Positions 1 to 5,355 of a stretch of 5,355 bases of DNA are shown here, in pieces. Below the pieces are notes generated by a model, which worked only from the letters and a program-made list of their open reading frames with translations, was not told where the DNA came from and did no database searches. Origin of the DNA: Chloroflexota bacterium (GTDB lineage: Bacteria > Chloroflexota > Limnocylindria > Limnocylindrales > CSP1-4); the NCBI GenBank assembly GCA_003158495.1, contig PMJT01000164.1, positions 6,682-12,036 on the forward strand, given 5' to 3'. A program made the position numbers and the translations under genes. Each line of letters opens with the position of its first letter. Within the stretch, counting starts at the first letter, position 1.

Positions 1-227
1 GCCGCGGTGTGGCGCCGGCCGTACGTCTCCACGAAGCCGACGACGACGTCCGTGCCGCGGTCGTGGCGCCGGTGCGCCTCCTCGAGCATCTTGTAGGTCT
101 TGCCGACGCCGGGGGCCATGCCCATGTAGATGCGCAGCCGCCCGCGCTCCGGCTTCTGCTCGGCGTTGAGGCGGGCCAGCATCTGGTCGCCCGTCGGCCG
201 ACTCGGATTCGCCGACTCAGAGGTCAT
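1..227 (-). CDS. kdpD: KdpD sensor kinase, N-terminal fragment running off the window
   Basis: KdpD is the membrane sensor histidine kinase that, with KdpE, switches on kdp expression when K+ is limiting. Only the first 75 codons are present; the gene continues beyond position 1. After a polar leader of about 28 residues comes the KdpD N-terminal ATP-binding domain, with RLRIYMGMAPGVGKTYKMLE (30-49) holding the Walker A-like P-loop at G36-T44. DVVVGFVETYGRRHTA (60-75) follows, the block corresponding to VVGVVETHGR in E. coli. The ATG at 227 overlaps the kdpC stop as ATGA and has no clear Shine-Dalgarno sequence, so coupling to kdpC translation is likely. The fragment is visibly richer in GC (about 73% over positions 1-180) than the genes before it. 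Whether the full protein has the usual universal-stress, membrane and kinase domains, or is one of the short KdpD forms, cannot be seen. Confidence 0.95.
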   Translation of the reverse strand, partial: MTSESANPSRPTGDQMLARLNAEQKPERGRLRIYMGMAPGVGKTYKMLEEAHRRHDRGTDVVVGFVETYGRRHTA

Positions 228-802
228 TTCAGCAGCCCATCGAGATCCAGGTTGAGCTCCAGTACGCGGACGGTGGCGGCACCGATGAAGCCGAGGAAAG
301 GCTGTGAGGTGTGCTTCGCGACCAGTGCCCGGACGGCATCCTCGGTTATGTTCCGCGCCTTTGCAACGCGCGCAACCTGGTAGTCCGCGGCGGCCGGGCT
401 GATGTCGGGGTCGAGGCCGGAGGCAGACGCCGTGACAAGGTCTATCGGAACGGGTGCGTTGCCGTTGGCTTTGCGCTCGGCGTCGACCCGGACGGTGATC
501 GCGTTGATCAGCGCCTTCGAGGTCGAGGAAAGGTTCGAGCCGCCCGAAGCGGTGGGGTCGTAGCCGGCTCCGGCAGCCGACGGTCGGCCGGAGAAGTACT
601 TCGGATCGTCGAAGGCCTGGCCGATCAGGCTCGAGCCGATGGTTTGACCATCGACGACGACCATCGACCCGTTGGCCTGGCCGGGGAACACGACCTGGGC
701 GACGGCCGTCACGGCGACCGGATAGATGACGCCCGTGATCACCGTGAAGGTCAGCAGGATTGCGATCGCGGGCCAGAGCTGGGATTTGAGGAAGTTTCGC
801 AT
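224..802 (-). CDS. kdpC: KdpC, accessory subunit of the Kdp potassium pump
   Basis: KdpC is the single-span subunit that joins the KdpA/KdpB complex, with most of the protein outside the cytoplasmic membrane. The protein has 192 residues, the usual family length (about 190). One N-terminal membrane helix spans about residues 11-34. Family signatures follow: GSSLIGQAF (56-64), KYFSGRPSA (68-76), ASGGSNL (85-91), SGLDPDISPAAA (128-139), and QPFLGFIGAATVRVLELNLDLD (167-188), which is the conserved C-terminal block. The ATG at 802 is supported by AGGAG 6 bases upstream and by the Arg/Lys-containing leader directly before the helix. Its TGA overlaps the kdpD ATG as ATGA. The protein looks complete, with no missing family block. 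Confidence 0.97.
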   Translation of the reverse strand: MRNFLKSQLWPAIAILLTFTVITGVIYPVAVTAVAQVVFPGQANGSMVVVDGQTIGSSLIGQAFDDPKYFSGRPSAAGAGYDPTASGGSNLSSTSKALINAITVRVDAERKANGNAPVPIDLVTASASGLDPDISPAAADYQVARVAKARNITEDAVRALVAKHTSQPFLGFIGAATVRVLELNLDLDGLLK

Positions 803-808
803 CGTGAT

Positions 809-813
809 CTCCT
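809..813 (-). promoter_or_regulatory. Shine-Dalgarno site of kdpC overlapping the kdpB stop
   Basis: AGGAG on the minus strand shares bases with the TAG stop codon of kdpB and lies 6 bases before the kdpC ATG at 802. A ribosome ending kdpB would sit on this site, favouring re-initiation. Confidence 0.65.
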
Positions 814-3016
814 ACGCCAGGTGAATGGCGGTGATGAGAAGGTCGATCGCCTTGATGCCGATGAACGGCGCGAAGATGCCGCCCACGCCGTAGATCAGCA
901 GGTTGCGGCGGAGAAGCTCCGCTGCGGGCGCGGCGCGATAGGCGACGCCGCGGAGCGAGAGCGGCACGAGGGCGATGATGATCAGGGCGTTGAAGATGAC
1001 TGCCGAGAGGATCGCGCTCTCCGGCCGGGTCAGGCCCATGACGTTGAGCGAGTTCAGTTCGGGGTAGGCCACGACGAACATCGCGGGCAGGATGGCGAAG
1101 TACTTGGCCACGTCGTTGGCGATGGAGAATGTGGTAATCGCCCCGCGCGTGATCAGAAGCTGCTTGCCGATGGCGATGACTTCGATCAGCTTGGTCGGGT
1201 CCGAGTCTAGATCGACCATGTTGGCGGCTTCCTTGCACGCGGAAGTGCCGCTGTTCATGGCCAATCCCACGTCTGCCTGGGCGACGGCCGGGGCGTCGTT
1301 CGTGCCGTCGCCGGTCATCGCGACGAGGTGGCCTTCGGCTTGCTCGGCGCGGATGCGCGCGATCTTGTCCTCGGGCTTGGCCTGGGCCATGAAGTCGTCC
1401 ACGCCCGCTTCTGCCGCGATGGTCTTGGCGGTAAGCGGGTTGTCGCCGGTGACCATGACGGTCCGGATGCCCATGCGGCGCAGCTCGTCGAAACGAGCCT
1501 TCAGGCCGGGCTTGACGGTGTCCTTGAGTTCGATGACCCCGAGCGGCCGGCCGTTGCGGCGGACCGCCAGCGGGGTGGCGCCGAGCGAGGAGATCTCGTC
1601 GGCGAGGGTCTGGAGCTCCGGCGGGGCTTCGCCGTCGAGCGCGGCGACGATCGCGTCAACGGCGCCCTTGAGAACCACGGTGCCGTCTTCGAGGATTACG
1701 CCGCTGGTCCGCGACTCGGCGCTAAACGGGACGACGGAGGCCACCGCTGAACCTGGGGCCGGAATTGCGGCCGCGGCGCCGGAGCCGTCGGATCCGATCT
1801 CAGCCAGGCGCTTGTTGGCCAGCTCGACAACCGATCGGCCTTCCGGCGTCTCGTCCTCGAGCGAGGTCAAGAGCGCAGCCTCGAGGACTTCGCGTTCGGC
1901 CACTCCCGGCAGGGCCACGATTCGCGATGCGAGCCGGTTGCCGAAGGTGATCGTGCCGGTCTTGTCGAGCAAGATCACGTCCACGTCGCCGGCGGCCTCG
2001 ACGGCCCGGCCGCTCATAGCCAGGACGTTGAAGCGCGCCACGCGGTCCATGCCGGCGATGCCGATTGCCGACAGCAGGCCGCCGATCGTCGTCGGGATGA
2101 GGCAGACGAGCAGGGCCACCAGAACGACGATCCCGAGCGGCGCGCCGGCATAAAGCCCGAACGGCCGAAGCGTCGCGGTCGCGAGCAGGAAAACGATCGT
2201 CAGGCCGGACAGCAGGATCGACAGGGCGATCTCGTTCGGCGTGCGCTGGCGCTTCGCACCTTCGACTAGGGCGATCATCCTGTCCAGGAATGTCTCGCCG
2301 GGGTTGGCCGTGATCGAGATGGTGAGGATGTCGCTGGTGACGGTCGTGCCGCCCGTGACGCTGCTCCGGATGTCCGTGCCGGGCTCCTTGAGGACGGGCG
2401 CCGACTCGCCGGTGATGACCGCTTCGTTGACGTACGCCACGCCCTCGATGACGTCGCCGTCGCCGGGGATGGTTTCGCCTTCGCGGACCACGACGATGTC
2501 GCCGCAGCGGAGCGCGGATGAACCGACGTCCTCCGAAGTGCCATCCTCGCGGCGCCGGTGGGCCATCGTCTCCGAGCGCGTCTTGCGCAGCGAGGCGGCC
2601 TGCGCTTTGCCACGTGCCTCGGCGAGAGCCTCGGCGTAAGTGGCGAAGTAGACCGTGAACCACAGCCAGATCGCGATCTGGAGCTCGAACCCGGTCGACC
2701 GACCGACTTCGTTGGCGGCGGCCTTCGTGATGCCGAGGAAGTCGGTCACCAGGATCACGGTAACGAGCGCAGCCGTGACTTCGACCACGAACATGACCGG
2801 GTTCTTGGCCAGCGCCAGGGGGTTCATCTTGCGAACGGCGGGCCCGAGCGCACCGCGCAAGGCCGTCGGGTCGAAGATGCCCCGGTTGCGCGGACCGGCG
2901 CTCCCGGCCTGGGCCTGGCGGTCTTCTCGTGCCACGCGGCGCGTGCCGCGGGCGGTATTTACAACAGACAGGGACAGGAGCTTGCGGCGGAAGCCGCCGG
3001 CTGTTTCGAAGGCCAT
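812..3016 (-). CDS. kdpB: KdpB, P-type ATPase subunit of the Kdp potassium pump
   Basis: KdpB hydrolyses ATP and drives K+ uptake through KdpA in the cytoplasmic membrane. The protein has 734 residues, against about 682 in E. coli. Visible P-type ATPase parts in order are: membrane helices at about 75-95 and 112-131; actuator domain with GETIPGDGDVIEG (180-192) and TGES (202-205); helices around 264-284 and 293-316 with CLIPTT (305-310); phosphorylation motif DKTGT with D351; nucleotide-binding residues PFSAESR (430-436) and KGAVDAI (450-456); TGDN (523-526) and TGDGTNDAPA (568-577); then FSIANDVAKYF (630-640) with D635 and K638, the charged pair important for coupling; and two final helices. 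S205 of TGES matches the E. coli serine whose phosphorylation inhibits the pump at high K+, so that brake may be available. The first 46 or so residues are a basic extension relative to E. coli. A TAG stop precedes kdpC by 9 bases. All catalytic residues are present. Confidence 0.98.
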   Translation of the reverse strand: MAFETAGGFRRKLLSLSVVNTARGTRRVAREDRQAQAGSAGPRNRGIFDPTALRGALGPAVRKMNPLALAKNPVMFVVEVTAALVTVILVTDFLGITKAAANEVGRSTGFELQIAIWLWFTVYFATYAEALAEARGKAQAASLRKTRSETMAHRRREDGTSEDVGSSALRCGDIVVVREGETIPGDGDVIEGVAYVNEAVITGESAPVLKEPGTDIRSSVTGGTTVTSDILTISITANPGETFLDRMIALVEGAKRQRTPNEIALSILLSGLTIVFLLATATLRPFGLYAGAPLGIVVLVALLVCLIPTTIGGLLSAIGIAGMDRVARFNVLAMSGRAVEAAGDVDVILLDKTGTITFGNRLASRIVALPGVAEREVLEAALLTSLEDETPEGRSVVELANKRLAEIGSDGSGAAAAIPAPGSAVASVVPFSAESRTSGVILEDGTVVLKGAVDAIVAALDGEAPPELQTLADEISSLGATPLAVRRNGRPLGVIELKDTVKPGLKARFDELRRMGIRTVMVTGDNPLTAKTIAAEAGVDDFMAQAKPEDKIARIRAEQAEGHLVAMTGDGTNDAPAVAQADVGLAMNSGTSACKEAANMVDLDSDPTKLIEVIAIGKQLLITRGAITTFSIANDVAKYFAILPAMFVVAYPELNSLNVMGLTRPESAILSAVIFNALIIIALVPLSLRGVAYRAAPAAELLRRNLLIYGVGGIFAPFIGIKAIDLLITAIHLA

Positions 3017-4749
3017 CAGAAGAGCCTCCCGGCGTTGTTGAGGAGCTGGTCGGCGATCGGCCCGAGCGCCAGCGCGGGGAAGAAGGTCAGGGCGCCGACG
3101 ATGATGATCACGCCGATGAGCAGCCCGACCCAGATCGGTCCGGTCGTTGGGAAAGTGCCAAGGGATTCTGCGACGCGGCGCTTGCCGGCCATGGAGCCGG
3201 CGATGGCCAGGATGGGCACGATCATTGCGTACCGGCCGAGCATCATCGCGAAGGCGCCGGCGATGTTGTAGAAGAGGGTGTTCCCGGAGAGCCCGGCGAA
3301 GGCGGAGCCGTTGTTGCCGGTCTGGCTGGAGAAGGCATAGAGGATCTCGCTGAAGCCGTGCGGGCCGCCGTTCAGCGGCCCCGCTTGGCCCGCTGTAGTG
3401 GCGCTCGCGAGGGCGGAGAATCCGAGGATGCTCGCGGCGAGGAAGAGGACCACGAGCATGGCCATCTTCATTTCGTAGGCTTCGATCTTCTTGCCCAGGA
3501 ACTCCGGCGTCCGGCCGACCATCAACCCGGCGATGAAGACGCCGATGATCGAGAAGACCAGGATCCCGTAGAGGCCGGCTCCCGCGCCGCCCGGCGTGAT
3601 CTCGCCGAGTTCGATGTTGAAGAGCGGGACGAGGCCGCCTATCGGCAGGAAGCTGTCGTGCATCGAGTTGACGGCGCCGGTGCTGGTGCCGGTCGTGACG
3701 GTCGCGAACAGGCCGCTTCCGTCGGCGCCGAAGCGGACCTCCTTGCCTTCCATGTTCCCGGCGGACTGGTCGACGTTTTGTGCCACTGCCGTGGGAATGG
3801 ACGGGTTGGTGCGCTCCTCGCTGGACATCGCAACGAGGGAGCCGGTGGCGAGGACGATCATCATGACCGCCGCCAGCGCCCAGCCCTGCCGCGCGTTGCC
3901 GGCCATCCGGCCGAACGTGTTGGTGAGGCCGAAGGGAATGATGAGGATGAGCAGCATCTCGACCCAGTTGGAGATCGTGGTGGGGTTCTCGAATGGGTGG
4001 GCCGAGTTGGCGTTGAAGAAGCCGCCACCGTTGGTGCCCAGCTCCTTGATGGCTTCCTGCGATGCCACGGGGCCGAGCGGGATGATCTGGGTCGCGCCCT
4101 GCAGGGTGTGGACGGTGAGGGAGCTGGCGAACGTCTGGATCACGCCCTGCGAGACCAGGACCAGGGCGCCAACGAAGGCGATCGGGAGCAGGATGTACAG
4201 CGTGCTCCGGGTCAGGTCCACCCAGAAGTTGCCGATGGTCGGCATCGACTTGCGAACCAGGCCGCGGGTCAGGGCCAGCGCCACGGCGATGCCGGTAGCG
4301 GCCGAGACGAAGTTGCGGACCGCGAGCCCAGCCATCTGGGTCAGGTACGTCATCGTGTTCTCGCCCAGGTAGTTCTGCCAGTTCGTGTTCGTGTCGAAGC
4401 TGACCGATGTGTTGTAGGCCATGTCCGGCGCCACGGGGAGGATGCCGGCGGTTCCGCCCTGGTTCAGCGGCAGGTAGGTCTGGAGCCGCTGCTGCAGGTA
4501 GAGGGCGAGGATGCACACGAACGAGAAGACGATCACCGAGACCGCATATGCGGTCCATCGCTGCTCGGACTTCTCGTCGACGCGGAGGATCTTGTAGACG
4601 CCGCGCTCAACCGGCCGCAGGACCGGCCACAGGAATGTGCGCTCACCTTCCATTACGGCACGCATGTAGCCGCCGAGTGGCCTGGCGAGAAGCAGAACCA
4701 CGGCAAAGAGGCTGAAGGCCTGGAGCAGGCCGAGTGGCGAGGGGATCAT
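3016..4749 (-). CDS. kdpA: KdpA, potassium-binding and translocating subunit of the Kdp ATPase
   Basis: KdpA is the inner-membrane subunit of the superfamily of K+ transporters that selects and binds K+ in KdpFABC. The protein has 577 residues, against about 557 in E. coli. Its N-terminus carries the family's LARPLGGYM after the first helix. All four selectivity-filter repeats are visible: TNTNW at 120-124, GTNGGGFFNANSAHPFENP at 238-256, STGAV at 356-360 followed by MHDSF, and NNGSAFAGL at 479-487. Other family signatures are GPVASQEAIK (226-235), NMEGKEVRFG (332-341), GLMVGRTPEFLGKKIE (408-423), GPHGFSEILYA (462-472) and FPALALGPIA (557-566). The third filter repeat has Ser-Thr-Gly where E. 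coli, from memory, has Ser-Cys-Gly; this occurs in other KdpA proteins. Its stop overlaps the kdpB start as TGATG. A same-strand frame through this gene stays open by chance and joins kdpB; it is not a fusion. Confidence 0.98.
   Translation of the reverse strand: MIPSPLGLLQAFSLFAVVLLLARPLGGYMRAVMEGERTFLWPVLRPVERGVYKILRVDEKSEQRWTAYAVSVIVFSFVCILALYLQQRLQTYLPLNQGGTAGILPVAPDMAYNTSVSFDTNTNWQNYLGENTMTYLTQMAGLAVRNFVSAATGIAVALALTRGLVRKSMPTIGNFWVDLTRSTLYILLPIAFVGALVLVSQGVIQTFASSLTVHTLQGATQIIPLGPVASQEAIKELGTNGGGFFNANSAHPFENPTTISNWVEMLLILIIPFGLTNTFGRMAGNARQGWALAAVMMIVLATGSLVAMSSEERTNPSIPTAVAQNVDQSAGNMEGKEVRFGADGSGLFATVTTGTSTGAVNSMHDSFLPIGGLVPLFNIELGEITPGGAGAGLYGILVFSIIGVFIAGLMVGRTPEFLGKKIEAYEMKMAMLVVLFLAASILGFSALASATTAGQAGPLNGGPHGFSEILYAFSSQTGNNGSAFAGLSGNTLFYNIAGAFAMMLGRYAMIVPILAIAGSMAGKRRVAESLGTFPTTGPIWVGLLIGVIIIVGALTFFPALALGPIADQLLNNAGRLF
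3025..3030 (-). promoter_or_regulatory. Shine-Dalgarno site of kdpB, inside the 3' end of kdpA
   Basis: GGGAGG on the minus strand stands 8 bases before the kdpB ATG at 3016. With the TGATG overlap it fixes the kdpB start and rules out the long upstream extension of that frame. Confidence 0.75.
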
Positions 4750-4839
4750 CTAGAACTTCTCCGCTCGCAGCAGGGTGAAGAGGAGATATACACCGAGGAA
4801 AAGGACGATCACGCCGCCCAGGATGTCCTGCCCGTTCAT
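4750..4839 (-). CDS. kdpF: KdpF, small subunit of the potassium-transporting ATPase
   Basis: KdpF is a roughly 29-residue single-span membrane peptide that stabilises the KdpABC complex, lying at the KdpA side in known structures. Here it is exactly 29 residues. It starts MNGQDILGG, has one hydrophobic helix at about residues 7-24, and ends LLRAEKF, closely matching the E. coli ending (remembered as INAEAF). Its TAG stop directly abuts the kdpA ATG, the classical kdpF position. Its ATG overlaps the stop of the preceding small peptide as ATGA. No good Shine-Dalgarno sequence lies before it, so translation probably depends on ribosomes finishing the upstream peptide. The gene is short enough to be missed by automatic callers. 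Length, position and C-terminal match make the assignment firm. Confidence 0.93.
   Translation of the reverse strand: MNGQDILGGVIVLFLGVYLLFTLLRAEKF
4756..4762 (-). promoter_or_regulatory. Shine-Dalgarno site of kdpA, inside the 3' end of kdpF
   Basis: GGAGAAG on the minus strand lies 6 bases before the kdpA ATG at 4749 and codes for the last residues of KdpF. It supports the kdpA start. Confidence 0.65.
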
Positions 4840-4928
4840 CGGGCCAACCGCTGGCACAGCCAGATCAGGCCCATGAAGAACAGCAGACACGCTGCCATCA
4901 GGGCGACCATCGCCAGGTCAAAAAGCAT
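4836..4928 (-). CDS. 30-residue single-span membrane peptide between the receiver gene and kdpF
   Basis: This tiny gene encodes 30 residues. It begins MLFDLAMVAL, continues as an uninterrupted hydrophobic stretch (about residues 5-25), and ends in the basic tail CQRLAR. By the positive-inside rule the C-terminus should face the cytoplasm. The ATG at 4928 is chosen over an in-frame ATG at 5051 because GGGAGG lies 5 bases upstream, and the extra 41 codons would lie inside the receiver gene in another frame and encode a low-complexity Ser/Arg/Pro sequence. It overlaps the receiver gene by 11 bases and the kdpF start by 4 (ATGA). From memory, similar single-span peptides with a C-x-R-L-like tail occur just before kdpF in other bacteria, usually as unnamed hypothetical proteins. 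A role as an extra small Kdp subunit or assembly factor is inference. It is not KdpF itself, which is the next gene. Confidence 0.75.
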   Translation of the reverse strand: MLFDLAMVALMAACLLFFMGLIWLCQRLAR

Positions 4929-5343
4929 CGAATCCTCCCTTTGGGGCGACGGTATCGGGCCCGTCCGCCTCGCTGTGGTGGCGCTCGACGATCTCGATAA
5001 GCGTCGGAACGGCAAAGGGCTTGGGCAGGTAGCCGGCGCAGTCGAACTCACGCAGCCGAGCCGGCGGGACGGCCGTGGCGCTGACTACGAAGACCGGCGG
5101 GTTTCCGGCCGGCGCGAGGGCGCCCGACCGCAGGAAGCCCCAACCCGAGTCGCCGGGCAGGTTGATGTCGAGCAGGACGATCGTCGGCCGGTAGCCCGCC
5201 CGGATCAATTCCGATGCTTCCTCGGCGGAAGCGGCTACCCGAGCGTCGTGACCCCTGGCCCGCAGGAGCTTGGAAACGGTGGTGGCCAAAGGCACGTCAT
5301 CTTCGATGAGCAGTACCCGCGCCGGAACGATTCCGCTACTCAT
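4918..5343 (-). CDS. Single-domain response regulator (CheY-like receiver), first gene of the kdp operon
   Basis: This 141-residue protein is a lone phosphoacceptor receiver domain. An acidic pair (E14, D15, D16) follows the first beta strand. The phosphoacceptor is D59 in LLDINLPG, the conserved Ser/Thr is S88 in VVSAT, and the conserved lysine is K108 in the KPF motif. After the last helix there are only about 20 polar residues, so there is no DNA-binding or enzymatic output domain. It is therefore not KdpE, which carries a winged-helix domain. It could relay or drain phosphate from a kinase such as KdpD, or act by protein-protein contact; this is inference. The ATG start is chosen because GGAGG lies 4 bases upstream and the receiver fold starts within ten residues. 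Its last 11 bases overlap the next gene, which indicates co-translation with the kdp genes. The receiver family is certain; the partner and role are unknown. Confidence 0.92.
   Translation of the reverse strand: MSSGIVPARVLLIEDDVPLATTVSKLLRARGHDARVAASAEEASELIRAGYRPTIVLLDINLPGDSGWGFLRSGALAPAGNPPVFVVSATAVPPARLREFDCAGYLPKPFAVPTLIEIVERHHSEADGPDTVAPKGGFDAF
4934..4939 (-). promoter_or_regulatory. Shine-Dalgarno site of the 30-residue peptide
   Basis: GGGAGG on the minus strand stands 5 bases before the ATG at 4928 and lies inside the 3' end of the receiver gene. It decides the short start of the peptide and is as strong as the sites before the main kdp genes, which argues that the peptide is really made. 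Confidence 0.7.
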
Positions 5344-5347
5344 CGAT

Positions 5348-5352
5348 CCTCC
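5348..5352 (-). promoter_or_regulatory. Shine-Dalgarno site of the receiver gene
   Basis: The minus strand reads GGAGG followed by ATCG and the ATG of the receiver gene, a 4-base spacer. It supports the ATG at 5343 as the true start. The operon promoter is not visible because the window ends 3 bases further upstream. Confidence 0.75.
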
Positions 5353-5355
5353 GAA

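Noticed and set aside
803..811. A possible terminator or regulatory spacer between kdpB and kdpC.
   Set aside because: The gap is only 9 bases and holds the kdpC ribosome site, with no room for a hairpin.
311..1210. A 299-codon plus-strand open frame antisense to kdpC and kdpB.
   Set aside because: It is rich in Asp, Arg and Gly, has no recognisable domain, and lies wholly opposite well-supported genes. It is typical of chance antisense frames in high-GC DNA.
1092..2153. A 353-codon plus-strand open frame antisense to kdpB.
   Set aside because: Low-complexity Ser/Ala/Arg/Thr composition with no motif, opposite the conserved ATPase core of kdpB, so it is a shadow of that gene.
3596..4372. 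A 258-codon plus-strand open frame antisense to kdpA.
   Set aside because: No domain or credible ribosome site was recognised, and it mirrors the kdpA codon pattern.
812..4558. A 1248-codon minus-strand open frame that could be read as a fusion protein ending in KdpB.
   Set aside because: The first 514 codons lie over kdpA in a different frame and give Arg/Pro/His-rich sequence without family motifs. KdpA is intact in its own frame, and the ATG at 3016 has a good ribosome site and matches the expected KdpB start.
4836..5051. A longer 71-codon version of the small membrane peptide.
   Set aside because: The added N-terminal 41 residues lie inside the receiver gene out of frame and are low-complexity. 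The internal ATG at 4928 has the strong ribosome site and gives a clean membrane peptide.
4918..5343. Calling the receiver gene kdpE.
   Set aside because: It ends about 20 residues after the receiver fold and lacks the winged-helix DNA-binding domain that defines KdpE.
5344..5355. A kdp promoter or potassium/c-di-AMP-responsive leader RNA.
   Set aside because: Only 12 bases lie upstream of the first gene and they hold just the ribosome site. No convincing promoter or riboswitch could be made out inside the coding region either.

Overview
The window is a single, tightly packed operon on the minus strand, read from position 5355 down to 1. It encodes the high-affinity, ATP-driven potassium uptake system Kdp. 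The gene order in the direction of transcription is: a stand-alone receiver-domain response regulator (5343-4918), a 30-codon single-span membrane peptide (4928-4836), kdpF (4839-4750), kdpA (4749-3016), kdpB (3016-812), kdpC (802-224) and the start of kdpD (227 to the window edge). No plus-strand gene, RNA gene, mobile element, CRISPR array or terminator could be supported. There is no non-coding stretch longer than 11 bases: the longest are 9 bases between kdpB and kdpC and 12 bases before the first gene, where the window ends.

The junctions are unusually tight. They are an 11-base overlap, an ATGA overlap, a direct TAG-ATG abutment, a TGATG overlap, a 9-base gap and a second ATGA overlap. 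Good Shine-Dalgarno sequences precede the receiver gene, the small peptide, kdpA, kdpB and kdpC. kdpF and kdpD have none that is obvious and probably depend on translational coupling. The promoter and any leader must lie upstream of position 5355, outside the window.

Functionally, KdpA is the potassium-selective channel-like subunit and KdpB the P-type ATPase that powers it. KdpC is the single-span accessory subunit and KdpF a small stabilising membrane peptide. KdpD is the sensor kinase, of which only the N-terminal P-loop region is visible. All catalytic and selectivity motifs checked in KdpA and KdpB are intact, so the pump looks functional. The less standard part is the 5' end of the operon, with a DNA-binding-domain-free response regulator and an extra tiny membrane protein ahead of kdpF. 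These two are the best candidates for something little described.

The organism is a high-GC bacterium, with roughly 62-65% GC in sampled kdp lines and over 70% in the visible part of kdpD. The style of the Kdp proteins suggests a soil or freshwater lineage such as Chloroflexota, or possibly Actinomycetota. That assignment is inference from remembered sequence style and is weak.
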